This document shows, piece after piece, positions 1-10,955 of a DNA stretch of 64,000 bases. Origin of the DNA: Acanthornis magna (Eukaryota > Chordata > Aves > Passeriformes > Acanthizidae); contig JAWUZG010000056.1 of assembly GCA_036785705.1 (NCBI GenBank), forward strand, positions 18,730,501 through 18,794,500. The letters run 5' to 3'. Position 1 is the first letter of the stretch. Every line of letters begins with the position of its first letter. The notes beneath the pieces were generated by a model. It was not told the origin of the DNA and searched no databases. It was given only the letters and a program-made list of their open reading frames with translations. A program made the position numbers and the translations under genes.

Positions 1-249
1 CAGAACCGGACTCCATGGAAGTCAGAGGGAATTTCCACCAGCTTTTCCCGTGCAGAGACCCAAGTTCCCGTGTCCCCAGCACCCCAGCGTGCTGCCCCAG
101 GAGCAGGGCATTGGATGGAGCACGTGGATAATTGCAGTGAACTTGATCCAGTCTGGTCTTTGTGTCCCTGTGGGGACTTTCCTCACGGAACTGCAGCATT
201 TGCTGCTGCTGGACTGTCCCTGCCCGGGCAGGAAATGGAGTCAGAGAGT

Positions 250-292
250 GGTTAGGGTTGGAAAATACCTCTCAGATCATGCAGTCCAGCCA
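250..292 (-). mobile_element. CR1 LINE 3'-end scrap
   Basis: GGGTTGGAAAATACCTCTCA followed by GATCATGCAGTCCAGCC resembles the antisense of the CR1 terminus. Confidence 0.5.
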
Positions 293-779
293 TAAATACG
301 GCCCAAGCGCAGGCAGAGCTGTCTTTGGCACAAGGGTCTCCCCACGATGGGCTCCCTCCTTCTGCTGCATGAGGACCACAAAGCCATGAGCTCCAGACCC
401 AGGACAGATTTTACTCCTGAGCATCAAGACCCAGACCAAGTACAGGTTTTGATGGGCTGATGCTCAGCTCCACCTGGCCTCTGGAAGGACCTGCAGGCTG
501 CTTCCAGCCAGCCCTGGAGGTGACACAAAGAGGAGATGGGAGAAGCTCCCCATTTAGCAAAGCCAGAACATGAGTCTGGGCTGGAGCCCTGAGCCCATCC
601 CCTGCACAGAGCTGCTCACACAGAGCCAGAGCCAGCGCAGGGAACGGCTCTGGGGCAGCAGAGCTCCCACAGTGCAGATCCGAGTCAGCTCCAGCCCAGC
701 ACGAGCTCAGGGCTGAGCTCAGAACTGCTCAGCCATCGCAGAGCTCTCAGCACCTCTACCCCACAGACCCTCTGGCTTC

Positions 780-965
780 AGGAGGAATTCCTCCATGGAA
801 AAGGAGCTCAGGCCTTGGCAGGGCTGCCCAGAGAGGTTTGGAGTGTCCATCCCTGCAGGTGTCCAAGGAGTTCCTGGAGGTGGCGCTCAGTGCTCTGGGC
901 TGGGGACAGAGTGGGGATTGGGCACAGCTTGGACTCGATGGTCTGGGAGGGCTTTTCCAATCGGG
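780..965 (+). mobile_element. CR1 LINE fragment
   Basis: Reads as CR1 3' region in sense: CTTGGCAGGGCTGCCCAGAG, AGGTGTCCAAGGAGTTCCTG, then TTGGACTCGATGGTCTGGGA and CTTTTCCAA. Somewhat diverged. Confidence 0.8.
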
Positions 966-1090
966 ACGAGCCTGGGATCCTGTCACAGTCCCAAGGTCTG
1001 GCTGCAGAGGGACACCGCTGGCTCTGGGGAACATCCCTCACCTCTGCCCAGCTCCAGGCACTGCTCCTGGGCAGGGCAGGGCGGGAGGAC

Positions 1091-1258
1091 CTGGAGGGAT
1101 CTGCAGGAGAACCAGGAGGGATCTGCAGGAGAACCTGGAGGGATCTGCAGGAGAACCTGGAGGGATCTGCAGGAGAACCTGGAGGGATCTGCAGGAGGAC
1201 CTGGAGGGATCTGCAGGAGAACCTGGAGGGATCTGCAGGAGAACCTGGAGGGATTTGC
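1091..1258. repeat. 22-bp minisatellite, about 7.6 copies
   Basis: Near-perfect tandem copies of CTGGAGGGATCTGCAGGAGAAC with few substitutions (CAGGAG and GAGGAC variants). It begins just after the end of a CR1 fragment. Because 22 is not a multiple of 3, every frame cycles and stays open, creating spurious reading frames on both strands. Confidence 0.95.
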
Positions 1259-4200
1259 ATCTGCGGCTGAAACCTGTGGGAGCGGCGCTGGAATTCCGCG
1301 GGAGGCGATGAGAGGGGCCGTCCCAGCGAGGGAGGCTCGGCTGCAATTAGGAAGCCAATTTGGGTAATGTTTTGATTGGGAGGGGTTTACATGCCGGTGG
1401 TCTCCGGAGGCAGAGCTCCTGCCTGGGAGGGTTTGCCTCTCAGCCCATCCCTTTGTGTGATACTCAGCCTAAGCTGCATCTGAAAGAATCAGCCTCGCTT
1501 ATTATCAAAGCCGCAAACCATCTGGTTCCACTTTGCTGGGGAAAGGCAATGAGTGGAAATCTGGTTTCACTTGGGTTTTCCTTCCCTGGGTTATGGTTTG
1601 CTCCATGTTTAATGTTGTTACTGCAATTCGATAGCTGGGCAGTGGGTGGCCCGGTTCCCCCATTTGAAACTAATTTACAGCTTTGTCTGGCAAAACTGTT
1701 GCTTCCAATCAATTAGCGCTGACACCGAAATTAAACCATCCTGGGGTCTTGACACATAAGGAAGCAGGTCCTCGTTTTTTGGAAGAAATTTGCTCTTCAG
1801 AGGGGAATCTGGTGGCTCACCCTTCCCCCGTGCCAAGCTGGATTTTTATTTTTGAAGATCCAAGACTGTGTTTCTTTTCAGGAGGTTTAATAGGGAAGGC
1901 TGAGATCCCTCGTGGATGCTATTTTTGTTTTACAGCCGTGACCTTGTTAAGGAGATGGACAAACAAGCCAGAAATGGAACATTAATAAATAAAGCCTGAA
2001 TCCATCAAAACATCCACAGCCGCCTCCATCAGCCCTGCACAAACACTCGGAGTGTTCCCCAGCACCCTGCCCTCCTTTCCTCCGGCCAGGCCGGAGCTTC
2101 TCCTTCCCATCACAGCCCCACATTCCAGGCTCTTTCCAGAGGCTGCAGTCCCCGGGAGCTGGGGATGGCACCCCGGGCTCACCCCCGGAGCCCCCCGGTT
2201 TATTTCCCTCCTCCTCTTGTCCCCAGAGCCCCCCATGAGCAGAGGGTGGGGACGCCCCACGCCAGCTCTGCTGAGCCACGGCCACAGCGTGGCCAAAGCC
2301 CACCCAGGCGAGGCTGAGCTCGCCCCACAGGCAGCAATCCCAGCTCGGAGAGGTTTGGCTGCGAACTCTGGGATTTCAGAGTCCCTGGAGGACAAACAAT
2401 GCCCTGAGACAGAGGCACAGCTCCCCAGGGTGCCTGGGAGCGGCAGGATTTGGGCTCAGAGCTGGGAAGGAGCAGAGCTCACTCACTGTGGCGATGCCAC
2501 CCTCAGCCACGGGTCCGGTGTCCCCTTCGGGTGGGGACAGACTGAGGATCCCCAGCGGGCAGAGATCCAGGGCAGGACTCCAGAGCTCACACAGGGCCCA
2601 GTGCTGGGTCCAGGAGCCAAACAAGAGTGGGCACCCACCTGGAAATTTGGGAATTCCTTGCTTTGCCCTCTGCTCCCTTGGCAGGGGGTGCGGGGTCCCA
2701 CAGGTGGCAGGGGACAGGTGACCCTGTGCAGGCTCCCTCTGTCCCATCCCTGCTGTGAGCTCCTGCACGGGGCCAGGGGGACAATGTCAACCCAGGGACA
2801 AAGACAAGGCTCCTGCTGGAACCGCAGGAGCTCCGGGGGAGCAGCACCACCACGGAAGCACGGCGTGGGCTCATGGATTGCAGGATTGCAGGGCTGCTCG
2901 CCGCTGGCAGGGGCACCAAACCCATCTGCTGCAGCCCTGTCCAGGGAAACTCAGCCCCAGGCGCTTTGCTGAGCCCCGGCCTCGCCTCCAGCCCTTGGCT
3001 CCCCATCCCTCATCCTTCCCCAGGGCACAGGAGCCCGAGCCCTGCTGCTCTGGGACACGGCACCGACACCTCCTGCCAGAGCTCAGCCAAAATCTGCCCT
3101 TCCAACCCTCCCTGAGCACGGGGACCCTCAGCAGAGCCCAGCAGCGTGGGCTGTTTAGAACGAGCAAGCACAACAGAAAAAATGGAACCTCTCTCCCAAC
3201 AGGAAGACAAATATTTTTTAAAGCCTTGAAGTTTTTACAGCTGGTGAGAGGCAGCACCGGGAGGGCTGGAGGGCAGCCCTGGCCAGCAAATTCCAGCCAA
3301 AGTAGGAGCATGGGAGAATACCAAACCAGACAGGAAGAAAGAGATGAAGAAGAAGAAAGGAGATGAAGCAGCTGAGATAAAAACGAGATTGTTGACAGGC
3401 TGGTGCCCACGGAGCAGGGCACCAGGGCCCCGTGTCTGAAGATGCACCAGCCAGAGCTGGGAAAATTCCCTGGCTTTGAAGACCAGGTCTTCCTGGAGAC
3501 AAACAGCTCTAATCCACACTCCTGAGTAATTCTCTCTTTGGCAGCACATCATACCAGCATCGATTTAAACCTCAGGGCAGCTGCACTGGCTTTAATCTGG
3601 GTTTTATTTTTGTAAACTCCAGTTTCAAGAAGCTGCTCACAGAGCGGAGCGGGGCAGGGTGGCAGGAGCAGAGCCAGAATCACTCAGGGCTGCGGTGGAA
3701 ACACTTGAGCTTCTTCTAGAACAGGCACCAAATGTGCAAAGCTTTGATCCTAAAAAGGTAACAGCCCCGTCAGGGGGAAAAGGGGTCAACCTGTTCCGCT
3801 TGTGCCGGGGCAGCTCCCCGTGCTGCCCAGCTGCTCCCGAGGAGGCAGGGCAGGCCCAGGTGGGCTCCCAGCACCAGCCCAGCCACATGTGCTCATTACT
3901 CTCCTCTGTAAAGTTCTCACCTCCCCAGAACAGAACCCAGACTGGGAAAGGCAAATGTCATCGCTGCGAGCTGCCCCACACGGGAGCCAGCTGGACATGA
4001 ATCCCATCCACGGCTGCTGCAGAGCCCAGAGAGCCAACCCTGCCTCCCGCAGCCCCTCCCCGGGGCAGCATCGCCAGCCTGGGGCTCGTGGGGCACCCAG
4101 GGACCCCCGGGGGCTGCGTGGGCCCAGGCAGGACCAGTTCACCCAGTGCTCCCAGCTCCTGCGAGGCACTGCTCCTGGAGCTCCGTGGGGAGAGCTCCTG

Positions 4201-5120
4201 CTCCCGGGAACACAGCAGAGGCTTCACCTCTTCCAGAAGAGAATGATACAGCCCAACAATCCCAATTAAAAATCCCAGTTAGCGCCTCCCTGGGCGGCTG
4301 TGCCCGGCTGGGCAGGTGCACTGTCCCAGAGGGAGCACAGCCCTCGCTCCTCGCTGGCAGCAGCAGGGACAGGGATTGCTGTCATCAGAACCTGTGGCTG
4401 ATCCCCATCGTGAGCAGCTCCGAGTGCTTGTAACAGGCGAACAAACAGCCAGGGTGACACCTCTGCAAATGAAGAGATCAGCGCTCGGCCCTGGGTGGCT
4501 GTGAGCCACGGCAGAGCCAGCGCTGCTCTCCCGACAGCCGAGCTTTCTGCAGGAGGGGATAATCCTGCAGCCTGCCTGGCTCTCCTGACGGATTCTGAGC
4601 CCGTGTGGAGCGCTGAGGCTGAGCGATTAATGGAAGTGTCTCCAAGGATATTCCGAACCGGGGGAGATGCTCAGGGAGCCACCAAAGCACAGAATCACTG
4701 AAGGTTCGGGGTGGAAGGGATGGCCCGTGGGGTTCCCTGACCCAGCCTAAGCAGACAGGATGGAGAGGGGATGTGGCACGAAGCCTCTGGAACACTGTCG
4801 GGATGGATTTGCTCCCCATTTCCCCGTGCTCCCCGGAGCAGCAGCTCCGCGGCGCCGAGCTCTTGTCGCCGTCTCTGGCACCATCTGCAGGTGGCAGCGC
4901 CCTCGGCAGCGCCGCTCCCTCCCGGAGGAAGGATGCACCGAGGATGGATGTGCGGGAAGCACAAGGACCTTCCCAGCCCAGCCAGACCCGGGAATGGTCC
5001 CTGCGATCAGCTGCGAGTGCCCCCAGGGCCCGTCCAGGGAGCGCGGAACCGAACCACATCCCTGGAGAGGGCAGAGAGTGCTTGGGGTGTCTGCAGAGAG
5101 CTCTCCCCCGGGCTGAGACA

Positions 5121-5395
5121 GCCCCAATTCCCATCACAGGTCGTGATCCCCAGTTCCCATCACAGCCCCTGTGCTCCCCAATTCACATCCCAGCCTTGCT
5201 CCCCAATTCCCACCCCAGCCCTGCTCCCCAATTGCTGTTACAGCCCCAATTCCCCAATTCCCATCCCAGCCCTGCTCCCCAGTTCCCATCCCAGCCCTGC
5301 TCCCCAATTCCCACCACTGCCCCAATTCCCCAATTCCCATCCCAGCCCTGCTCCCCAGTTCCCATCCCAGTCCTGCTCCCCAGTTCTCCCTCGTG
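5121..5395. repeat. 25-bp minisatellite, about 11 copies
   Basis: Tandem copies of a unit like CCCCAATTCCCATCCCAGCC+CTGCT, with A/G variation at CAATT/CAGTT and shortened copies. C-rich on the plus strand. It explains the long proline/serine-rich open frames in this area. Confidence 0.92.
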
Positions 5396-7524
5396 TCTCT
5401 CCCCCTGGGGAGCCACAGCCGTGCGTTTCTGGGGAGCACACGGGGAGCCACCCGGAGCTGGGAGGGATCTGGGGAACAACCCCAACCTGCCTGCAGCCCG
5501 GCTGGGATCTCCCTCCCAGCCTCCTAGCAGAAACCCTTGGTGAGAGGAGCAGGACAGCCCCCGCAGCTCCTTCAGAGGAGGGAAATAAGCGTTTGGGAGC
5601 TCCTGAGCTGCAGGGGAGGTGCAGGAGCCCCCCTCCACACTCTCCTGGGCCCGTGCCCAGCTCCCAGCAGGGCTCAGCAGGAATGGGCACAGCCCAAGGC
5701 CTGCCCAGGACAGCCTTCCTGAGTCAGGGCTGGGAGAGCTCCCACGAGGATCCGTCAGCACCACGGGGGAAGGACGCACCAGCTGACAGAGCCTCAATTC
5801 CCAAATCCAGCCCAGGGTGGGCTTTCCCCCTCCCAGTGCCACTCGATTCTCATGTCCGAACTGCAGGTGACCAGGCCAAGGAGAAGGAAGGAAGGAGGGA
5901 AATATTTCAGGGGAACATGTCCACTCCAGCCATCCCTGGGAGCTCCAGCTGCACATGCTGTGGCTGAGGCTCCTGGCAGCACTCGGACCTGAGCCCACCC
6001 TGCACTCCTGCTGTCCCCAGCCCAGCCCACCTTCCCCAGCCTGACAGGTTCACCTGCTCCGGGCCAGGGGCAGGGCTCAGCCTCTCCCAGGAGGAAGGGC
6101 TGAGTTTCCCCTGGCAGCTGGAAGCAGGTGGGCAGCACCTTCCCCTCGCTCTGGCCTTGCCCATCACAGCCCCTGCTGACAGCGCTGCCAGCAGGGATCA
6201 GGTCTTGCCTGGAGCTCAGGGAGTTTATTCCTCTCTCTGGGAGAAGGAAACAGCTGGGAGAGCTGTGGGGAAGGAGCTGTGGTGAGAAGGAGCTGCAGCA
6301 GGGGGCTGGGGGCTCAGGAGTTCGGGAGCCCTGCAGAGCTGGGGGGGCTCGGGAGGAGGTGCTGGGGTGGCCCCAGGCCCGCGGCTCCCAGCCCACCTTG
6401 GGGGGCAGCCCGAGGATTCCCAGCTCCAGGCAGCGCTCCAAGCCCACGGGGGAAGGCAGGTCGCTCTCAGCCCCCGGAGGCAGGTCCAGCTCCCGTTCCA
6501 CGCCCCGGGTGGGAGTGGGGAATTCTTGCCCTCGCTCGCTGGCACCGGGGCTGGCTGCTCTCCCAGCTCCGTGGCAGCCAGCCGGCACCTCCCAGCAGGA
6601 AAAACAAACAAGCAGGGAGGCTGCTGAGGAGCTCCTGGCTCCGGATTTATCGCGGAATGTGCTGGAGATGGAGCGGCCCTCGTTCTGCTGCTCTGAACAC
6701 CTGGAAGAGGTTCCGCAGGTGCCCACGCGGCAGAGCTCAGCACCGAGGAAATTCCGTGCCTGAGACCCACACTGAGCCATCCTGCCCATCCAGAGTCTCC
6801 AGCACACATCCATTAACGCCGTAATTATCCCTAGCAGCGCTGATCTGCGTACCTCAGACAGAACAGACGGAACCCAAGCAAGGAAATGGAAAAAGCCTTC
6901 ATTCCACAGACTTTATCACCGAAGAGATTCCAAACACAGCATTCCCAGCACGATGAGAGATGCCGCAGGATTGGCATGTTTCCTTCCTGAAGCCTTTGCA
7001 AAATATCCTTTTTCTTTTTTTTTTTTTTTTCCCTGCAACAAAATCAAAGCCAGACTCAGCCTCAAATGATTAAAGGTTAACTAAGACTTCAAACAATCTC
7101 ACGCGATGGGTCGTTCTCCCAAGAATGATGGGACATAAACTGGGCTGGGGTTTAATATCTGCCTTTAATTAGGGCCTTGTCAGAGGGCGATGAGCAGGAA
7201 AAGGCAGGCTCTGGTGCAGATGGGAGATTTGCTCTGGAAATTCTTTGGAAAGAAAAATATTGCTGCACCTGTTCAGGGCAAACTCCTGCCCCGGGGAAAG
7301 TGTCCCGAGTTCGGGGTGAAATGGAATTGGAGTTGTTTTAAAACAAGATTCCACTGAAATACACTGCGGTTTTGTTCTCTGGAAAACAAGGTGCGCTGGC
7401 TCGGGATGTGAGGAGGCAAACACAGCCCAGGCTGGAGGGAGCTTCAGGAATTGGTCACGTTCCCGAGGCTGCCAGAGCTCCAGGAGCTCTCGGGGATGAG
7501 CAGGGTGGGATTTTGGGGTGTCTG

Positions 7525-7595
7525 TGCAGGGCCAGGGGTTGGAATCAATGATCCCTGGGGGTCCCTTCCAGCTCAGGGCATTCCATGGCTCCCCG
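7525..7595 (+). mobile_element. CR1 LINE 3'-end fragment
   Basis: Sense CR1 terminus: GTTGGAATCAATGATCCCTG followed by GGGTCCCTTCCAGCTCAGG. Confidence 0.65.
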
Positions 7596-8749
7596 AGGTC
7601 GATTCTCCTCGAGGAATTACCTCTGGAAAGCAGGAGCAGAGGAACACAAACCCTGCACTGGGGAGCAGCAGCTGCTTCCAGGCACCTCCTCCCGCTCCTC
7701 CCCAGCCCTCACTGCTGCCCAGTCCCAGCAGCATTTTAATTAAAAGAGGTGGCTCCGTGCACCTTTTTCCTATTGATCTGCAGTCAACAAGAGCCCATAA
7801 ACCAAGAAATTAAAGCCATAATTTACAGCCCTTGGCCGGGCTGCCTGCGAGCTCTGGTTCCCACATTGTACACGATGGTTTCCTGCCTCTGCCAGGACAT
7901 AAACTTGATACAACAGCTCCAAAAAGAAAAAACCTACCCCTAACCCCCCCAGCCTTCCACGGCTTCCTCCAGGAACCAGCTCCGAGGATGGTTTTCAGCT
8001 CCCTGTGTCTGATCTGCGGCCAAGCCGTGGTTCCAATCAGCGCCGAGGGCTGGAGATGAAAGGCCAGGCCCTGGTTCTCCGTGGCCCGAGCCAGGTGTGC
8101 AGCTGGCACAGGAGCCTCCCGGGGCACCGCTCCAGCGCAGGCATGTTAAAGTAATAAAAACAAAATGAGGAACATGTGGCTAAAAACAGCCACTCGTTTC
8201 ACTGATTTCTATAAATGAGTTTTCCCAGGGCAGAGTTTGGGGTTTCTTTAACACAAGCGTGACAGGGATTCCAGCGCTGCGGAGCAGCTCTCCTCCAACA
8301 GCCTCCTATTTACAGTGGTGAGGCCTCAAAGAGCTGACTTAAACCTTCAAATGACAACAATTCCTCCGGGGCAAGATGCCAGAGTTGAGCAAACAATTTG
8401 TACGGAATGTTAAGTGCAGGGGGAAGCCACGGAGCTTGTAATGAAGCCGTGGTGGTGTTTCCAATCAGGACTGAGCCCGGCACGGCAGAGCTGCCGAGGG
8501 ATCCGACAAACCACGGCCGGGGGGAGGCAGGGCTGGGGGAAAGCTCCTTTTCTGTGGCTTGTTGAACAGCGTGACGTGGTTGCTGCCTGGTGGAGCTGGC
8601 AGAGAGCGCAGAACCAGCTGCTGCTCCGCACGTTCCGGGGCAGATTCCAGAATCCAGGTGTTTTGGTGACTGAAAAAAGATTTTTTTAAAATAAAATCAC
8701 TTTCATGCCCTTTTAAGCCGCTTGGTTGCATTCCATGTGCACAAGTGAC

Positions 8750-9005
8750 AGAGTGAGGGAATGGCCTCGAGCTGAGGGAGAGGAGGGAGAGGTTGGACAT
8801 CAGGAAGGCACAGAGAGAAGGTGCCCCAAGCCCTGTCCAGCCTGGCCTTGGGCACTGCCAGGGATCCAGGGGCAGCCACAGCTTCTCTGGGAACCTGTGC
8901 CAGGGCCTGCCACCCTCACAGGGAGGAATTCCTTCCCAATATCCCATCCAGCCCTGCCCTCTGGCAGTGGAAGCCATTCCCGTGTCCTGGCACTCACTGC
9001 TCCAC
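8750..9005. mobile_element. Composite of two opposed CR1 LINE fragments
   Basis: 8,755-8,815 reads in sense (GAGGGAATGGCCTCGAGCTG, GGTTGGACATCAGGAAG). 8,822-9,005 reads antisense (CCCTGTCCAGCCTGGCCTTG to GGAGGAATTCCTTCCCAATA and beyond). The two are directly abutted, suggesting nested insertion or inversion. Confidence 0.75.
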
Positions 9006-9175
9006 GCTTTGCCCCTGGAGGCATCCAACCCACACAGGTAGAGTTACACCTTCTTGGAGCCCAAGGAGAATCCCTGAGCAGCGTTGTTCAGCTCTCCTGG
9101 GCATCCCGAGCTCAGCGGGAACAGCCCAGCCATTGCTGGGGAGGGTTTGGGGGCAGAGGCAGCAGCAGGTGCTCC

Positions 9176-9200
9176 CTGCCCTGCCCTGCCCTGCCCTGTG
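9176..9200. repeat. (CCCTG)n microsatellite
   Basis: Five tandem CCCTG-type pentamers. Confidence 0.7.
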
Positions 9201-9989
9201 CAGCTCCTGCAGCACCGCAGAGCAGCTCTGGCTCTCGGGGAAGGCAGCAGGGCCAGCTGGAGCCCCAGGCAGACAGCAGCTCGGGCAGAGCCTGCAGCAG
9301 GAGCTGCGGAGGACACGGCAATGAAACACATCTGAAAGCACCGGGGAAGTGCAGCTCCAGAGGCAGATCCGAGGGGCTGTGGGATGAGCCAGACGCCTTC
9401 TGCCCCCACAGAACAGCAGCTTTGCCAGGCCAGGTCTAGCCCACTCTAGCTTTTATCTTTCCTGGAAAACCAGAGACCTTTCCTGCCCTCCTGGGCCCCT
9501 CCTGGTCCCAGAAAGGATCTGGAGACAGAGGACACCTGAATACCCCAAACCTGCACAGAAATATCACCTCAAAGGGCTGAGAGCAGAAACCAAACCAGTT
9601 TGGGACACGACAGAGAAGGACAAGACTGGAGCGCCTTTTTCGAAGTTTTCCTCACCTTTCCACTCGGATGGAGGTGTCTGATCCAGGATGGAAGTGCTGC
9701 AAGCAGAGCCCCGAAGTGCTGACCAGCCAAAGTCCCCGAGCCAGAACAAACCCATTCCCAAGCGTTGGCACAGCACCTCTGCCCTGGCAGGCACCACGCC
9801 AGGCCAGTGACCTCTGTCCTCACCTCTGTCCTCACCCTGCCCCAGCCAGGCAGGGACACCTCTGTCCCCACGGGCACTGCCCCTGGAGCTGCTCCCACAA
9901 AGGCACCAAGGGGATCCCGCTGGAGGCAGAGGGATTTGAGCCCAGGTGATCCCACGGCACACAGGAACCTTGTCAGTGATCCCAAACCC

Positions 9990-10785
9990 AGCCCCAGAAA
10001 CAGCTGGAACAGAGCCTCTAAACAGCTGGGACAGAGCCCCAGAAACAGCTGGAATAGAGCACCAGAAACAGCTGGGACAGAGCCCCCAAACAGCTGGGAC
10101 AGAGCCCCAGAAACAGCTGGGACAGAGCTCCAGAAACAGCTGGGACAGAGCCCCAGAAACAGCTGGGACAGAGCCCCCAAACTCTTGGGACAGAGCCCCA
10201 GAAACAGCTGGGACAGAGCCCCCAAACAGCTGGAACAGAGCCTCAGAAACAGCTGGGACAGAGCCCCCAAACTCTTGGGACAGAGCCCCAGAAACAGCTG
10301 GAATAGAGCCTCAGAAACAGCTGGGACAGAGCCCCCAAACTCTTGGGACAGAGCCCAGAAACAGCTGGGACAGAGCCCCAGAAACAGCTGGAACAGAGCC
10401 CCCAAACTCTTGGGACAGAGCCCCCAAACAGCTGGGACAGAGCTCCAGAAACAGCTGGGACAGAGCCCCCAAACTCTTGGGACAGAGCCCCAGAAACAGC
10501 TGGGACAGAGCCCCCAAACAGCTGGAACAGAGCCTCAGAAACAGCTGGGACAGAGCCCCCAAACTCTTGGGACAGAGCCCCAGAAACAGCTGGAATAGAG
10601 CCCCAGAGACAGCTGGGACAGAGCCCCCAAACTCTTGGGACAGAGCCCCCAAACAGCTGGAACAGAGCCCCAGAAACAGCTGGGACAGAGCCCCAAAACA
10701 GCTGGGACAGAGCCCCCAAACAGCTGGAACAGAGCCCCAGAAACAGCTGGAAGACAGCCCCCAAAACAGCTGGAACACAACCCAC
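9990..10785. repeat. 22/23-bp minisatellite, about 35 copies
   Basis: Tandem copies of ACAGCTGGGACAGAGCCC followed by CAGAA or CCAA, so 23- and 22-bp units alternate irregularly. A second variant replaces ACAGC with ACTCT (CTCTTGGGACAGAGCC). It is the longest array in the window, about 0.8 kb. Confidence 0.95.
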
Positions 10786-10854
10786 GGTGTGTCCCCTGGC
10801 TGGGAGCTCTGCCTGGTCCCAGGTGGCAGGAGCAGGACAAGGCACACCAGGACA

Positions 10855-10955
10855 AGCAGGAAGAGTTGTTCAGCCTGGAAAAGGCTCCAGGGAGACCTGA
10901 GAGTGTCCAAGGCCAGGTTGGACAGGGATTGGAGCAGGGGACAACTGCCCTAAGT
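10855..10955 (+). mobile_element. CR1 LINE fragment
   Basis: Sense CR1: TTCAGCCTGGAAAAGGCTCC, then GAGTGTCCAAGGCCAGGTTG. It follows the 0.8-kb minisatellite. Confidence 0.7.

Noticed and set aside
2052..2972. 306-codon plus-strand open frame
   Set aside because: GC-rich sequence with low stop density; the translation has no domain, no splice context and overlapping open frames in other phases.
3659..4000. 113-codon plus-strand frame starting MAGAEPESLRAAVETLELLL
   Set aside because: The first 40 residues look protein-like, but there is no recognisable family, no clear donor and no second exon.
4771..5967. 398-codon plus-strand and 271-codon minus-strand open frames
   Set aside because: Both run through the 25-bp minisatellite, whose unit keeps frames open; outside it the translation is unstructured.
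9990..10785. Regular repeats suggesting a CRISPR-like array
   Set aside because: There are no spacers: units are directly contiguous and the genome is vertebrate.
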